64,000 nucleotides of DNA, taken from Bagarius yarrelli (lineage: Eukaryota > Chordata > Actinopteri > Siluriformes > Sisoridae). The notes under the pieces are model-generated. The model worked only from the letters and a program-made list of their open reading frames with translations. It did not search any database and was not told the DNA's origin. The stretch spans positions 2,155,940-2,219,939 of the forward strand of contig VCAZ01000036.1 of the NCBI GenBank assembly GCA_005784505.1, written 5' to 3'. Made by a program: the position numbers and the translations under genes. Shown here one piece after another: positions 57,973 to 64,000 of this stretch. How positions within the stretch are numbered: position 1 is the first letter of the stretch; the number at the start of each line of letters is the position of its first letter.

Positions 57973-58552
57973 CTCTCGCACTCTCTCTCTCTCTTCTAGC
58001 TCTGGATGTCAGCTTACTTATCATTTCTAAGGTACCAGAATGTCTCCCAACATCGGAGACAAGGGTCAAGTACATGTCCGGGATTATCTTTTTGAAATCT
58101 TTTCCCTTTATCAAAATTGTCAAGGACTTATCGTCCAAAGGCATCAGATTGGCTACTGTGGACAGTGGAAAAACTTAATCTTGGTTAACATCAGAATAGA
58201 GCCTTGTTACTCTCGACAGCTTGCCTCTCTGAGCTTCCAGTATTTCTTACTTTTATGAAGCCTTTAGTACTTGTGTACATTCCCAATCAAGACATAAACC
58301 AAACTGTGGTGCTCTTGCCTGCTGTAACCGTGACTATAATGGTTCTGTTCACCCAGTGGGAGCTTTTAAACCTGTGTAATGAAGTGCTGTAAAGTTCCTC
58401 CCACCTGAAGAGGGCGTCATCGGGGCAGCCACCAGGCCGTTGACGTTGAAAGCTGCCATTTGCTGCATCTGAGCGGCGGCGACGGCCGCCATGGGGTTGA
58501 GATAGGAACCCTGTGTGGCAGCCATGATTGCCGCTTGCTGCTGCATCATCTG
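43676..58552 (-). CDS. celf6: CELF-family RNA-binding protein, 3' part of gene (six exons, C-terminal half)
   Basis: The product is a CUGBP/ELAV-like (Bruno-like) factor. The family binds GU-rich RNA and controls alternative splicing, mRNA stability and translation, with CELF3-6 mainly neural. Six minus-strand exons join in phase as 148+150+63+81+144+128 bases, which is 238 codons with the stop. They encode the linker rich in Q, A and M, then RRM3 with RNP2 LFIYHL and RNP1 KCFGFVSF, and the ending KRPKDANRPY shared by CELF3, CELF4 and CELF6. Residues such as [28 protein letters not shown] and APIGVNGF resemble CELF6, while SYLNPMAAVAAAQMQQMAAF and NGIHPYPAQSP also fit CELF4. The family is certain. 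The paralogue is my best guess (celf6 favoured, celf4 possible), recalled without alignment. RRM1, RRM2 and the start codon lie upstream of the window (beyond 64000). Introns are 0.9 to 4.6 kb except intron 1 at 3.5 kb, and are full of SINEs. Confidence 0.93.
43806..43838. repeat. (AG)n patch forming the pyrimidine tract of the last CELF exon
   Basis: The plus strand reads aaagagagagagagaaagagagagac. On the minus strand this is the C/T-rich run immediately before the acceptor of exon F. Confidence 0.85.
44168..44285 (+). repeat. SINE family A fragment
   Basis: It contains gaagatcgtgggttcgattcccagcacc, then a shortened tail with ggcatctgtaaaatgcc. Confidence 0.7.
44322..44380. repeat. (AT)n microsatellite
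   Basis: Pure dinucleotide run in the last CELF intron. Confidence 0.95.
44502..44686 (+). repeat. SINE family A
   Basis: From ggaaaagtggtagctcagtgg to caaggatgtctaccaaatgc. Confidence 0.85.
44690..46685. other. CELF intron; conserved-element candidates at about 45640-46060 and 46380-46560
   Basis: The 45640-46060 block (ctgattcaatcacctggctacag, gctgtcagacaactttc) is repeat-free and GC-richer than its surroundings, as intronic enhancers often are. No exon fits CELF. Confidence 0.35.
46690..47025 (+). mobile_element. Mariner/Tc1-superfamily element relic with transposase C-terminus
   Basis: The ends ACAGGGTGTCCCATAAG and (complement) TACAGGATGTCCCAGACATA form inverted repeats and start at TA. 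Inside, 46778-46975 encodes FYLWKHLQAMAYQEKIQNLN then HLKEHITNAITIITPAVLIH..., the typical C-terminal part of a mariner-type transposase (after the D..D/E region). The N-terminal half and catalytic core are missing, so it is inactive. Confidence 0.8.
47370..48135 (+). mobile_element. hAT-type nonautonomous element, 3' end lost
   Basis: It starts CAGAGGTGGG with repeated AGTAAAAGTA words (tactcaagtaagagtaaaagtaac). Near its far end it contains aaggaacgccgctaaatgtagcgaag, as in a common fish hAT family. The expected CCCACCTCTG right terminus is absent. Confidence 0.65.
48140..48395. other. CELF intron, unique sequence beside exon E
   Basis: Non-repetitive (atctcataaaccttcactaatgagcag...), downstream of exon E. 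Possible splicing-control region; nothing specific is recognised. Confidence 0.3.
48397..48540 (-). CDS. celf6: CELF exon E: first half of RRM3 (GPEGCNLFIYHLPQEF...)
   Basis: This 144-bp exon (phase 1/1) encodes GPEGCNLFIYHLPQEFGDAE and then [28 protein letters not shown]. It contains beta1 with RNP2 (LFIYHL), helix 1, and beta2-beta3 up to the start of RNP1 (KCF|GFVSF). The 144-bp size and the split of RNP1 at the exon junction match what is known for CELF genes. The acceptor is cttcctgtttcag|GG and the donor is TTTCG|gtgagt. Skipping would stay in frame but delete RNP2 and most of the RRM, so it should abolish RNA binding by this domain. Confidence 0.97.
48770..48882 (-). repeat. SINE family A, inverted, 3'-truncated
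   Basis: It contains gcgtcttgctcagtggcccagc, aaccgaacccacaatcttgac and actttaaccactaagctatccc. Confidence 0.75.
49190..49790 (+). mobile_element. Non-LTR retrotransposon relic (ORF2 C-terminal region)
   Basis: Decayed frames read LNVDKTKEIVVNFLKKWAKH (about 49367-49430) and, later, HPSHSLFKLLPSD and related words. These match the NVDKTKE..VDF and HPSHSLF.LLPSG blocks of fish LINE ORF2 proteins. There are many stops, so it is inactive. Confidence 0.65.
49829..50698. mobile_element. Family E repeat, second copy, with hAT-like ends
   Basis: The left end TAGTAGGGATGAGACA and the complement of the right end TAGGGCTGTGACGAGA are similar. The interior 50090-50560 matches 32780-33510 and lacks the SINE found there. 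The ends are tentative. Confidence 0.5.
51175..51255 (-). CDS. celf6: CELF exon D: 81-bp exon, AAYPAAYAPISQAFPQQP...QQQRE
   Basis: This is an 81-bp symmetric exon (phase 1/1) encoding AAYPAAYAPISQAFPQQP then TIISQQQRE, the segment just before RRM3. AYAP.S.AFPQQP resembles CELF6 more than the YGQISQAFPQPP I recall for CELF4. The acceptor is cgcaacag|CAG|CC, a second tandem NAGNAG site where distal use would remove one alanine. The donor is CGTGAAG|gtaagg, close to consensus. About 100 bases of nearly pure C/T (plus-strand 51260-51362) sit immediately upstream of the acceptor and contain many TCTT and CTCTCT motifs. Confidence 0.95.
51260..51362. repeat. Purine-rich run that forms a 100-nt polypyrimidine tract before CELF exon D
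   Basis: On the minus strand this is almost all C/T with repeated CTCTCT, TCTT and TTTCTC words, ending at the CAGCAG acceptor of exon D. Confidence 0.85.
51370..51925. other. CELF intron, nothing recognised
   Basis: Unique, AT-rich. Confidence 0.4.
51930..52035 (-). repeat. SINE family A fragment, inverted
   Basis: It contains agacagagtaacctagatttatctt, caactaagcaattagtattaggagcc and gggcagtgacagtttgg. Confidence 0.55.
52070..52425. repeat. Degenerate minisatellite, unit about 20 bp (AAGCCAAAACACAACAGAA)
   Basis: About fifteen imperfect units of (A)AGCCAAAACACAAC plus a variable spacer. A local subrepeat is gcaaacataagtttacaa. It has no coding meaning. Confidence 0.85.
52430..52880. other. 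CELF intron, nothing recognised
   Basis: AT-rich. Confidence 0.5.
52884..53064 (+). repeat. SINE family A
   Basis: From gcgaagtggtggcgcagtgg to gccaaaatgctgtaaatgtag, with a short deletion in the tail. Confidence 0.85.
53065..53750. other. CELF intron, nothing recognised
   Basis: Unique, AT-rich. Confidence 0.45.
53754..53816 (-). CDS. celf6: CELF exon C: small 63-bp exon, AQSPTVTDPLQQAYAGVQHYA
   Basis: This is a short 63-bp symmetric exon (phase 1 in, phase 1 out) that was found by continuing the reading frame rather than as an open frame. The acceptor is ctctgtacag|CA and the donor is TATGCAG|gtgctt. With the flanking bases it encodes (A)QSPTVTDPLQQAYAGVQHYA. DPLQQAYAG is nearly invariant in CELF3, CELF4 and CELF6. 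The pyrimidine tract before the acceptor is poor (cctgtattactctgtacag), which is typical of exons that can be skipped. Skipping would remove 21 residues in frame. That regulation is inference. Confidence 0.93.
54098..54450 (-). repeat. SINE family A, inverted, split by a nested SINE
   Basis: 54098-54199 (gcatttgtcaagcacc... gggtccggcaggggcaatttgg) resumes at 54374-54450 (aatttggtggtgctggg...caacaccttaactgg). Confidence 0.85.
54200..54373 (+). repeat. SINE family A, nested forward copy with 7-bp target duplication
   Basis: From ggaagtggtggctcagtgg to gccgtaaatgta. It is flanked by AATTTGG at 54193-54199 and 54374-54380, a readable target-site duplication from insertion into the older inverted SINE. 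Confidence 0.9.
54799..54948 (-). CDS. celf6: CELF exon B: linker, TSTPPGIS...NGIHPYP
   Basis: This exon is 150 bp with phase 1 at both ends, so skipping would keep the frame. The acceptor is tatattttag|GC and the donor is TATCCAG|gtaact. It translates as (G)TSTPPGISATAVPSLAAP, then IGVNGFSALPPQSNGQPASE and PIYTNGIHPYP. The IGVNGF...NGQP...NG..PYPAQSP pattern is the conserved linker block of CELF4 and CELF6. The proline- and serine-rich composition suggests an unstructured segment. Confidence in the splice sites is high because both neighbouring exons join without a frame break. Confidence 0.95.
54955..56225. other. CELF intron; conserved-element candidate at about 55840-56060
   Basis: The block with ctgcttgcaagaagttcatgaac and gatgattaattggtgtttaatg is repeat-free with homeodomain-like words. 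The rest is AT-rich. Confidence 0.35.
56233..56665. mobile_element. hAT-like nonautonomous element (AGGGCTGC... ends)
   Basis: The start agggctgcggctaacac and cgattattc-like words, and the end attcgaattactcgagttac...agctcta, resemble the common fish AGAGCTGCAACTAACGATTA element. Confidence 0.45.
56670..57930. other. CELF intron, nothing recognised
   Basis: AT-rich unique DNA. Confidence 0.45.
57935..58001. repeat. (TC)n microsatellite
   Basis: About 30 CT units with two interruptions, about 400 bases downstream of exon A on the gene strand. Confidence 0.95.
58405..58552 (-). CDS. celf6: CELF exon A (first in window): linker, MMQQQAAIMAATQG...
   Basis: This exon is 148 bp, enters in phase 0 and leaves one base (G) for the next codon. 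It translates as QMMQQQAAIMAATQG followed by SYLNPMAAVAAAQMQQMAAF and [14 protein letters not shown], which is the divergent linker between RRM2 and RRM3 of the CELF4/6 group. The acceptor is tttatag|CAG|ATG, a tandem NAGNAG site. Use of the distal AG would drop the leading glutamine and make the exon 145 bp. The donor is TCAG|gtggga. GC content is clearly higher than in the flanking introns. No further exon was seen between here and 64000, so the upstream intron exceeds 5.4 kb. Confidence 0.95.
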
Positions 58553-58554
58553 CT

Positions 58555-59180
58555 ATAAAGCGAAACCAGACAAAAAATTATATAAAAATAGCATCATGAG
58601 AAACATTATCGATTAAAATTTAGGGAAAAAAACAGTAGGTTTGTAAAGAACTATATTAAGACAATCTCATTCATGACATGCGTTCTCTTAACAGTCTGAA
58701 TTCCCAGTCAGGAATCTTAGGTACCATACACACTCCTCTTTTTGGCTACATTTTTATACATTTTTTATATTTTATATTAGGCACTGATATGGTTGGATAT
58801 CTTAAAAGATCAAATGAAGAAAACTGAGTTCAAATTGAGTTCAAAATCGAGTTTTAATGAATTAGTTATTAACAAGACTAAAAAATCTACTTGGAAGTCA
58901 AGTCATTACTTCATGAAATATTTGACTACATGATAATTTCCTTGAAATTGGAAAATTAGACACAGACCATTTACTATTATAAATCGGTTACCTCTGGGAG
59001 ACGACAAAATCTAATTTTTACATTGTTAGTTTTCTGTAAGATCAATGCCCAGTACTAAAAACACCAATATGTTTAAGACACCTTAACCACTGCGCTACCA
59101 CTTCCCCACATTCAAATTGTCTGCCTTTATTCTCTCCCATACTGCAACATACACAAAGAAGGCAATCCGACGAGGGTGGG
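58555..59180. other. CELF intron, with a SINE head remnant at 59068-59108
   Basis: gacaccttaaccactgcgctaccacttcccc is the complement of the SINE A head. The rest is AT-rich. Confidence 0.5.
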
Positions 59181-59185
59181 ATCTT

Positions 59186-59440
59186 CCACAGGTATATGAA
59201 ACAGGTGTATAGAGTGTACATACAGGTGTATTTAAATTTGTATCTATTCGATTTTTTTTATTTTATTTTTGCTCTTTTCTATCATGTTCTGTTCCTGTTT
59301 ACTATTAATTCTTAAACCAATACTTTAATGAACAGCTTTAGCATTACTGTAGACTTTGGAGCAGGACCGTGTACAGATATTATAGAGGGCAGTGGCCAAA
59401 ACCAAAAATGGGGCACTAAGGGGGGGGTGTGCTTGTTTAT
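59186..59440. repeat. Dispersed repeat (family F), first copy
   Basis: It matches 61143-61350 in order: tccacaggtatat, gtatctatt.gatttttt, gttctgttc.tgtt and cagctttagcat, then ggagcag..ccgtg.acagat. Confidence 0.75.
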
Positions 59441-59645
59441 ATAAATGCACCAAACCTCATAACTCTGTTTCTGAATGCTTTCCCTATATCTGTCTGGGTT
59501 TCCTTCATCTTCTCGAGTTACTTCCCAAATGAAAATAACAACAAAAATAGGGCTAAAAACAGGAAGTGAGGGTGACTGTGGTGGCAATTGCTTCTGAGTG
59601 TAAATGTGTGTGTGAATGTAAATGCATTCACAAATATGCTACAAC

Positions 59646-61115
59646 TAGGGTTGCCACCTTTTATACGCAAAATTAAGGGACGCCTGTCACAGCAGGGACG
59701 ACATGCCTTGAAGCCACGAAGACAACGGGCTCGATGGAGCACTATTGATGATAAATAATAATATAAAACCTGATTTTACAATCACAATAAACCATCTTTT
59801 TTTTAATTAAAATTCGTTCGAAGAGATGCAGTCAGTCTCTTGTTATCACAACACAACACAGACTTCTCTAGTGGCCATATTGTCATAGCTGAATACACAG
59901 AGATGATAATAATAAGCAAGTAAGTAAGTCAGACAGCAAAACATTGACTTGAAGGAACGTCTGGGATGAGAACCATAGGTAAGATTTGAACCATAATTTA
60001 TAAACTTATTAAGTTAACAGATCCATGTAATAAATATAATAAATGATTAACTATAAATGAACACAAGTTTATATACATACAGAATTAAGTTCAATACCAT
60101 CTTTAGTATTTGTAATTAATGTATTTAATGCAATTATTCATAAATAAATTTTATATATAAGTGTATTTTTATAATATTTTATTCAATTTTTTATATAGAC
60201 ATTTGGTAATTCTGTATTAAAAGATGCAATAATTTTAGATTAAATACATAGCATATAATATAAGATATAAGCTTTAGGTTAATAACAATTATAATAGTTA
60301 TAATTTTGTTAACACAGCATTGTAATTTTATTATATAAGTATTATATATAAGTATTATATATATGGTATATATATATATATAATATAGATATATATATAA
60401 ACTAATAAAGAAATTATATCATAATGCAGGGATGTGATTCATTTACATTTTAACATTATTTCTTATGAAATACACAGCATATGGAATCTAATGTAAACAA
60501 TCAGAAAACTATTGCGCTGATTAGAAAACTGTCATTACACTCTTTGCCTCAGGAGATGCTTGAATGTGAGGAATGGTGAAAGAATTGTTGCTTTGATTTC
60601 GATAAACTTTGACAGACACCCGTTCACCACAGAGGACACTTTCCAGCCATTTAATTTCTTACACTCTTATTTGGTACTTTCCCTTTTGTTTCAGCTCAAA
60701 GCCGATCTGGTGCTGCTCCTGCTATCATTTTAAGTTGACTCACTTGCTAGCGAATCTCTGCCCAGCGTTACTGTCAAGAGACCCACCCCCCCTTTTTACC
60801 CTGATTAACCCTGGCCTGAACCTGACGGTATTTAACCAATCAAACAAATGATGGCAGCGAGTATTACATTAACATTTACATTTACCTTTATGACGGACAT
60901 CCTTATCCAGAGCGACTTACATTTATCTTCTTTATACAACTTAGAAATTGTGCGTTTAGGGCCTTGCTCAGGGGCCCTCTTCCCCCATTACCCAATCAGA
61001 GGAAGAACAGCACGAGTTTTTAGAGAATACAGACACAACTCGAACATACATATTGGTTCAAAATGGGGCACACTATTTATTTATATTTAATTATAAGGGA
61101 TGGGTGGCAACCCTA
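59646..61115. mobile_element. Complete-ended DNA transposon, 1.47 kb, hAT-like
   Basis: The ends TAGGGTTGCCACC and GGTGGCAACCCTA are perfect inverted repeats. The flanks gctacaac (59638-59645) and tctacaac (61116-61123) form an 8-bp target duplication with one mismatch. The interior is AT-rich with no transposase-length frame and carries an inverted SINE at 60868-60990, so it is nonautonomous or decayed. Confidence 0.75.
60868..60990 (-). repeat. SINE family A, inverted fragment inside the transposon
   Basis: It contains catccttatccagagcgacttac and gggccttgctcaggggccc, truncated before the head. Confidence 0.8.
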
Positions 61116-61142
61116 TCTACAACTCGAGGAACAAACAACAAG

Positions 61143-61350
61143 CCCCACCTTCCACAGGTATATAAAACTGGTGTATGAACAGCTTTTATTTTGTATCTAT
61201 TTGATTTTTTAAAAATATTATTGTTGTTCTGTTCGTGTTCACTACTGATTCATAAACCAGCTTTAGCATCATTTTAGATTCTGGAGCAGAGCCGTGCACA
61301 GACATTATGAAGGGCATCGGCCCAAACCAAAAAAAGGGGCATTTAGGGAG
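61143..61350. repeat. Dispersed repeat (family F), second copy
   Basis: It is a direct-orientation relative of 59186-59440 on the other side of the transposon. Confidence 0.75.
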
Positions 61351-62120
61351 GGTAGTTCTTGTTAATAAAAATGATCTACTTGTCATAAATATACAACTTT
61401 TGCTCTTTCTCTTTCAATTTAATTTTTTGCTTTAAAAATAAGCAAACTAGTTGTTATTGATATGATATCCAAAGACAGCCTAATTCTTAGAATGTGGATA
61501 TTTTGTACAAGTTAGCACTTTAAGAAGCCCAGAAGACCAAGAGCAAAAACAAACTACTGCTGACTGCAGTGTGGATTGTAATGCATCTACCAGTTAATGC
61601 AATGACCTTGAAGAACTGTAGTCTTCACTCTCCAGAGAGCAGGCACACCGATTGTGAGTGATTCGGCAGAGCGAGCGGTAAAACACGGAGCAGATTAGTG
61701 GAATCATTGCATCTTGTGCATCTTTGTCGAAGTTGTATCAGAATAGTTTAAACTGGGGTGGTGGGGGTAATGGTGAAAGGGGCACATCTGCCGATGAGGG
61801 CAAATGGATAGTGGCTCTAGCCACCGGGTCACCCCTCCTGTGCATGGGTCTGTTCTGGAGTCATGCTATTAAAGCTGATGTAAAATAAATTGAAAAATTG
61901 TAAGCGTGCTACCCGGCGATGGACCGCCATGCCCAGTATTCCCTGAACAGATTCTGGATTCACCACGGCCCTGACCAGGTTATATCAGCTACCAAAGATG
62001 AATTATTAACATGGTTTAATTAATAAAATGTTCATAAATCGACTAGTGTTGAAATCCTTTTCCCTTATCGCAGTCTCTCCTAAATCAAATGTCCAAAGAA
62101 ATTTTATATATTTATGTCCC
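61351..62120. other. CELF intron, nothing recognised
   Basis: Unique sequence, with a GGTGGTGGGGGTAATGG patch near 61756. Confidence 0.45.
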
Positions 62121-62124
62121 TATT

Positions 62125-62275
62125 TACATTTTGGTATTTGGCAGAGGCCCTTATCCAGATCAACTTATATTTAACTTATTCTTTAATTTACTAGGCATTA
62201 AGGGTTAGGGGCTTTGCTCGTGCCCAGCAGTGGTAGATTAATGGTGATGGGAATGAAACCTATAACTTTACCACT
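62125..62275 (-). repeat. SINE family A, inverted
   Basis: It has tttggcagaggcccttatcc and gctcgtgcccagcagtgg, truncated before the head. Confidence 0.75.
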
Positions 62276-62277
62276 TT

Positions 62278-62475
62278 TATATTTACGGCATTAGGAAGAT
62301 GCCTTTTTCCAGTGCGACTTGCATTCATTTAATTTAATTAGCTGAGAAGTTAAGGGTTTAGGGCATTGCTCAGGGGCCCAGCAGTGACAGTTTGGTGGTG
62401 CTGGGGATTCAACCTATGAACTTCTAATCACGTGATTGTGATGACTTAACCAATGACTTAACTACCACCTTCATC
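62278..62475 (-). repeat. SINE family A, inverted, second of three
   Basis: It has gaagatgcctttttccagtgcgac, ggcattgctcaggggcccagcagtg and gacttaaccaatgacttaactaccacc. Confidence 0.8.
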
Positions 62476-62489
62476 AACAAATTTAACAT

Positions 62490-62612
62490 TTTGCATTTAC
62501 AGCATTTGGTAGATGCCCTTTTCTAGTGCGACTTGCATTATCTCATTTATTTAGCTGAGTGGTTGAGGGTCCAGCACTGACAGCTTGGTGGTGCTAGGAG
62601 TTGAACAACATG
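62490..62612 (-). repeat. SINE family A, inverted, third of three
   Basis: It has cagcatttggtagatgccctttt and ggtggtgctaggagttgaac. Confidence 0.75.
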
Positions 62613-62614
62613 TT

Positions 62615-63565
62615 CAGCATACACCTATTTTGTCTTTTCGCTTCCCTGTTTTCTAAACAAAAGTTCCCAGAATGCATTTAGATTTGAAATGACTACTTTC
62701 TGAGTATAATATCCAGAATAAAATCACACAGGAAACCTTTGCGTGGCTTAAACCGAGCTCACAGATATTTCCTCAGGCCCCTACAGACTTGGGCCTCCAG
62801 ATTTCCCAACTCCAGTTTTCGTTCTGCTCGAATGTTCTCAGCTAAGCATCTATAACGAGCTCTGTGTCGGCAGCGTGGGCACAGACAGCAGCTGCTAGCC
62901 TGAGTCTGTTATCGGTCAAAGCTTCAGCGCTAACGCTGCCGCCTCCAAACATACGGAGACTTAAGGAGGGGTGGAAATATACACAGTAATGATTTCACTC
63001 CTGGGAGTTGCGAGACAGTTTGGTGTTCGGGAAGAAGGAAGTTATCTACAGTCGCACTCACATATTTTTTACTTGGCTTTAGTCCCGAAAGTACCACAGG
63101 CTGACGTTTAAATTCATTACAATTAGCCCCAGACTGTGTGTTATGGTGTTTGGGTGTGAGAAAGTTATTTTTAGAGTTGCTGGTATCCGCTGAGCGATTG
63201 CATGAGAGCACAGAACTCAGGAAGTAATTAATTAATTTAGTTTTTTTTCTTGTACCTGGTGGAATGGCTGTCCCACTGACCTACGCTACAACTTTTACGT
63301 TTAAACTAACGCAACTATGATTGTTATTGTGACAAAATACCATAATGACCATGCTGATAGTTTGACTTTCATGCTGTCATGCAGACTCAAATGACCTTTA
63401 TATCTCGATTTAACGCTAATTCTAAACATTTTTCATTTTCATTACACAAACTAGCACATCAGTGTTGATGGAAAATTGATCTTTAGCATGTCTAATAAAA
63501 ATTGATAAAGGGTCATATAACCTGAAATAAATCAGCTTTTATTGGTCAAGAGGGCGTCTGATTTA
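62615..63565. other. CELF intron; conserved-element candidate at about 62680-63210
   Basis: Long repeat-free block, GC-richer than the rest of the intron (cgtggcttaaaccgagctcac, cggcagcgtgggcacag). The minus strand is open for 93 codons at 63211-62930, but it has no splice sites joining the CELF frame and does not resemble an RRM. Confidence 0.35.
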
Positions 63566-63571
63566 CAATGA

Positions 63572-63712
63572 CATCACATTCACATTTCCAGCAGACGCAC
63601 CTTTTCCAGAGCGACTTACATTTGTCCCATTTTCTTTTATCCAACTGAGCAGTTGAGGGTTAAAGGCTTTGCTCAGGGGCCCAGCAGTGGCTCAATTAGT
63701 GGTGCTGGGAAT
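63572..63712 (-). repeat. SINE family A, inverted, 5'-truncated
   Basis: From ccagcagacgcaccttttcc to ttagtggtgctgggaat, directly abutting the next copy. Confidence 0.85.
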
Positions 63713-63907
63713 TTACATTTGGAACATTTAGCAGACGCCCTTATCCAGAGCGACTTACATTTGTCTCATTTTCTTTTATCCAACTGAGCAATTGGGGGTA
63801 AAGGCCTTGATTAGGGGCCCAACAGTGGTGACTTGGTGGTGCTGGGAATCAAACCCTGGTCATATAATTATCAGTCCAACACCTCAATCACTGTGAAACT
63901 GCATCCT
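63713..63907 (-). repeat. SINE family A, inverted, tandem with previous
   Basis: It begins ttacatttggaacatttagcagacgccc and keeps the complement of the B box (gggaatcaaaccc). Its tail lies exactly where the previous copy breaks off. Confidence 0.85.
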
Positions 63908-64000
63908 AATTAAAATATAAATTAACCAATCGCAAGAAGTCGTAATCTATTTTAAACAATCTGTGGTTAAACATGTGACACACATGTCTCCCAGAAATTT

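Noticed and set aside
57915..58260. Plus-strand frames next to the CT microsatellite
   Set aside because: They begin in (TC)n and lack splice sites or similarity. They lie in the CELF intron.
62930..63211. 93-codon minus-strand frame as an upstream CELF exon (RRM2 or linker)
   Set aside because: The residues do not resemble any CELF segment, and it has neither splice site in a phase compatible with exon A.

Overview
This window is eukaryotic, AT-rich and repeat-dense. It looks like ray-finned fish DNA, probably from an otophysan such as a catfish. The evidence is the abundance of a tRNA-headed SINE whose 3' tail reads like AAGTCGCTCTGGATAAGG...GTCTGCCAAATG, a second 'GGCAGCACGGTGGC' type repeat, and relics of Tc1/mariner, hAT and non-LTR elements. 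The clade is an inference from repeat style. No prokaryotic gene, CRISPR array or operon is present.

The one certain gene is the 3' part of a CELF (CUGBP/ELAV-like, Bruno-like) RNA-binding protein gene on the minus strand. Six exons (58552-58405, 54948-54799, 53816-53754, 51255-51175, 48540-48397, 43803-43676) have canonical splice sites. They splice in phase into 714 coding bases (237 residues plus stop) that cover the alanine/glutamine/methionine-rich linker and the whole third RRM, ending in ...KRPKDANRPY. The sequence is closest to the CELF4/CELF6 branch. Several residues ([33 protein letters not shown]) favour celf6, but celf4 is not excluded. RRM1, RRM2 and the promoter lie beyond position 64000.

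Region by region: 1-13 kb is noncoding DNA with SINEs, a CTCF-like site near the left edge and an ATTC/ATTT tetranucleotide tract (7.9-9.1 kb). From 13.8 to 15.2 kb there is a long ATTCT satellite tract. From 16 to 19.5 kb SINEs cluster. From 20.0 to 21.2 kb lies a 1.25 kb polypurine tract with an internal tandem duplication. From 22.9 to 24.4 kb there are non-LTR retrotransposon relics, followed by an RFX X-box at 24.93 kb. From 26.4 to 28.8 kb there are two unexplained exon-like signals: a plus-strand candidate exon at 26395-26511, and a minus-strand candidate terminal exon at 28741 with an AATAAA signal at 28212. From 29 to 43 kb is noncoding DNA with MITEs, a foldback hairpin, AT microsatellites and SINE clusters. 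From 43.7 to 64 kb are CELF exons and introns, the introns carrying SINEs, a hAT remnant, a mariner-like transposase relic and a complete-ended hAT-like element with an 8-bp flanking duplication.

I found no convincing new multi-gene system. The items most worth a second look are the two unassigned exon candidates, the tandem NAGNAG acceptors and polypyrimidine expansions beside CELF exons, the internally duplicated polypurine tract, and the transposon insertions with readable target-site duplications.
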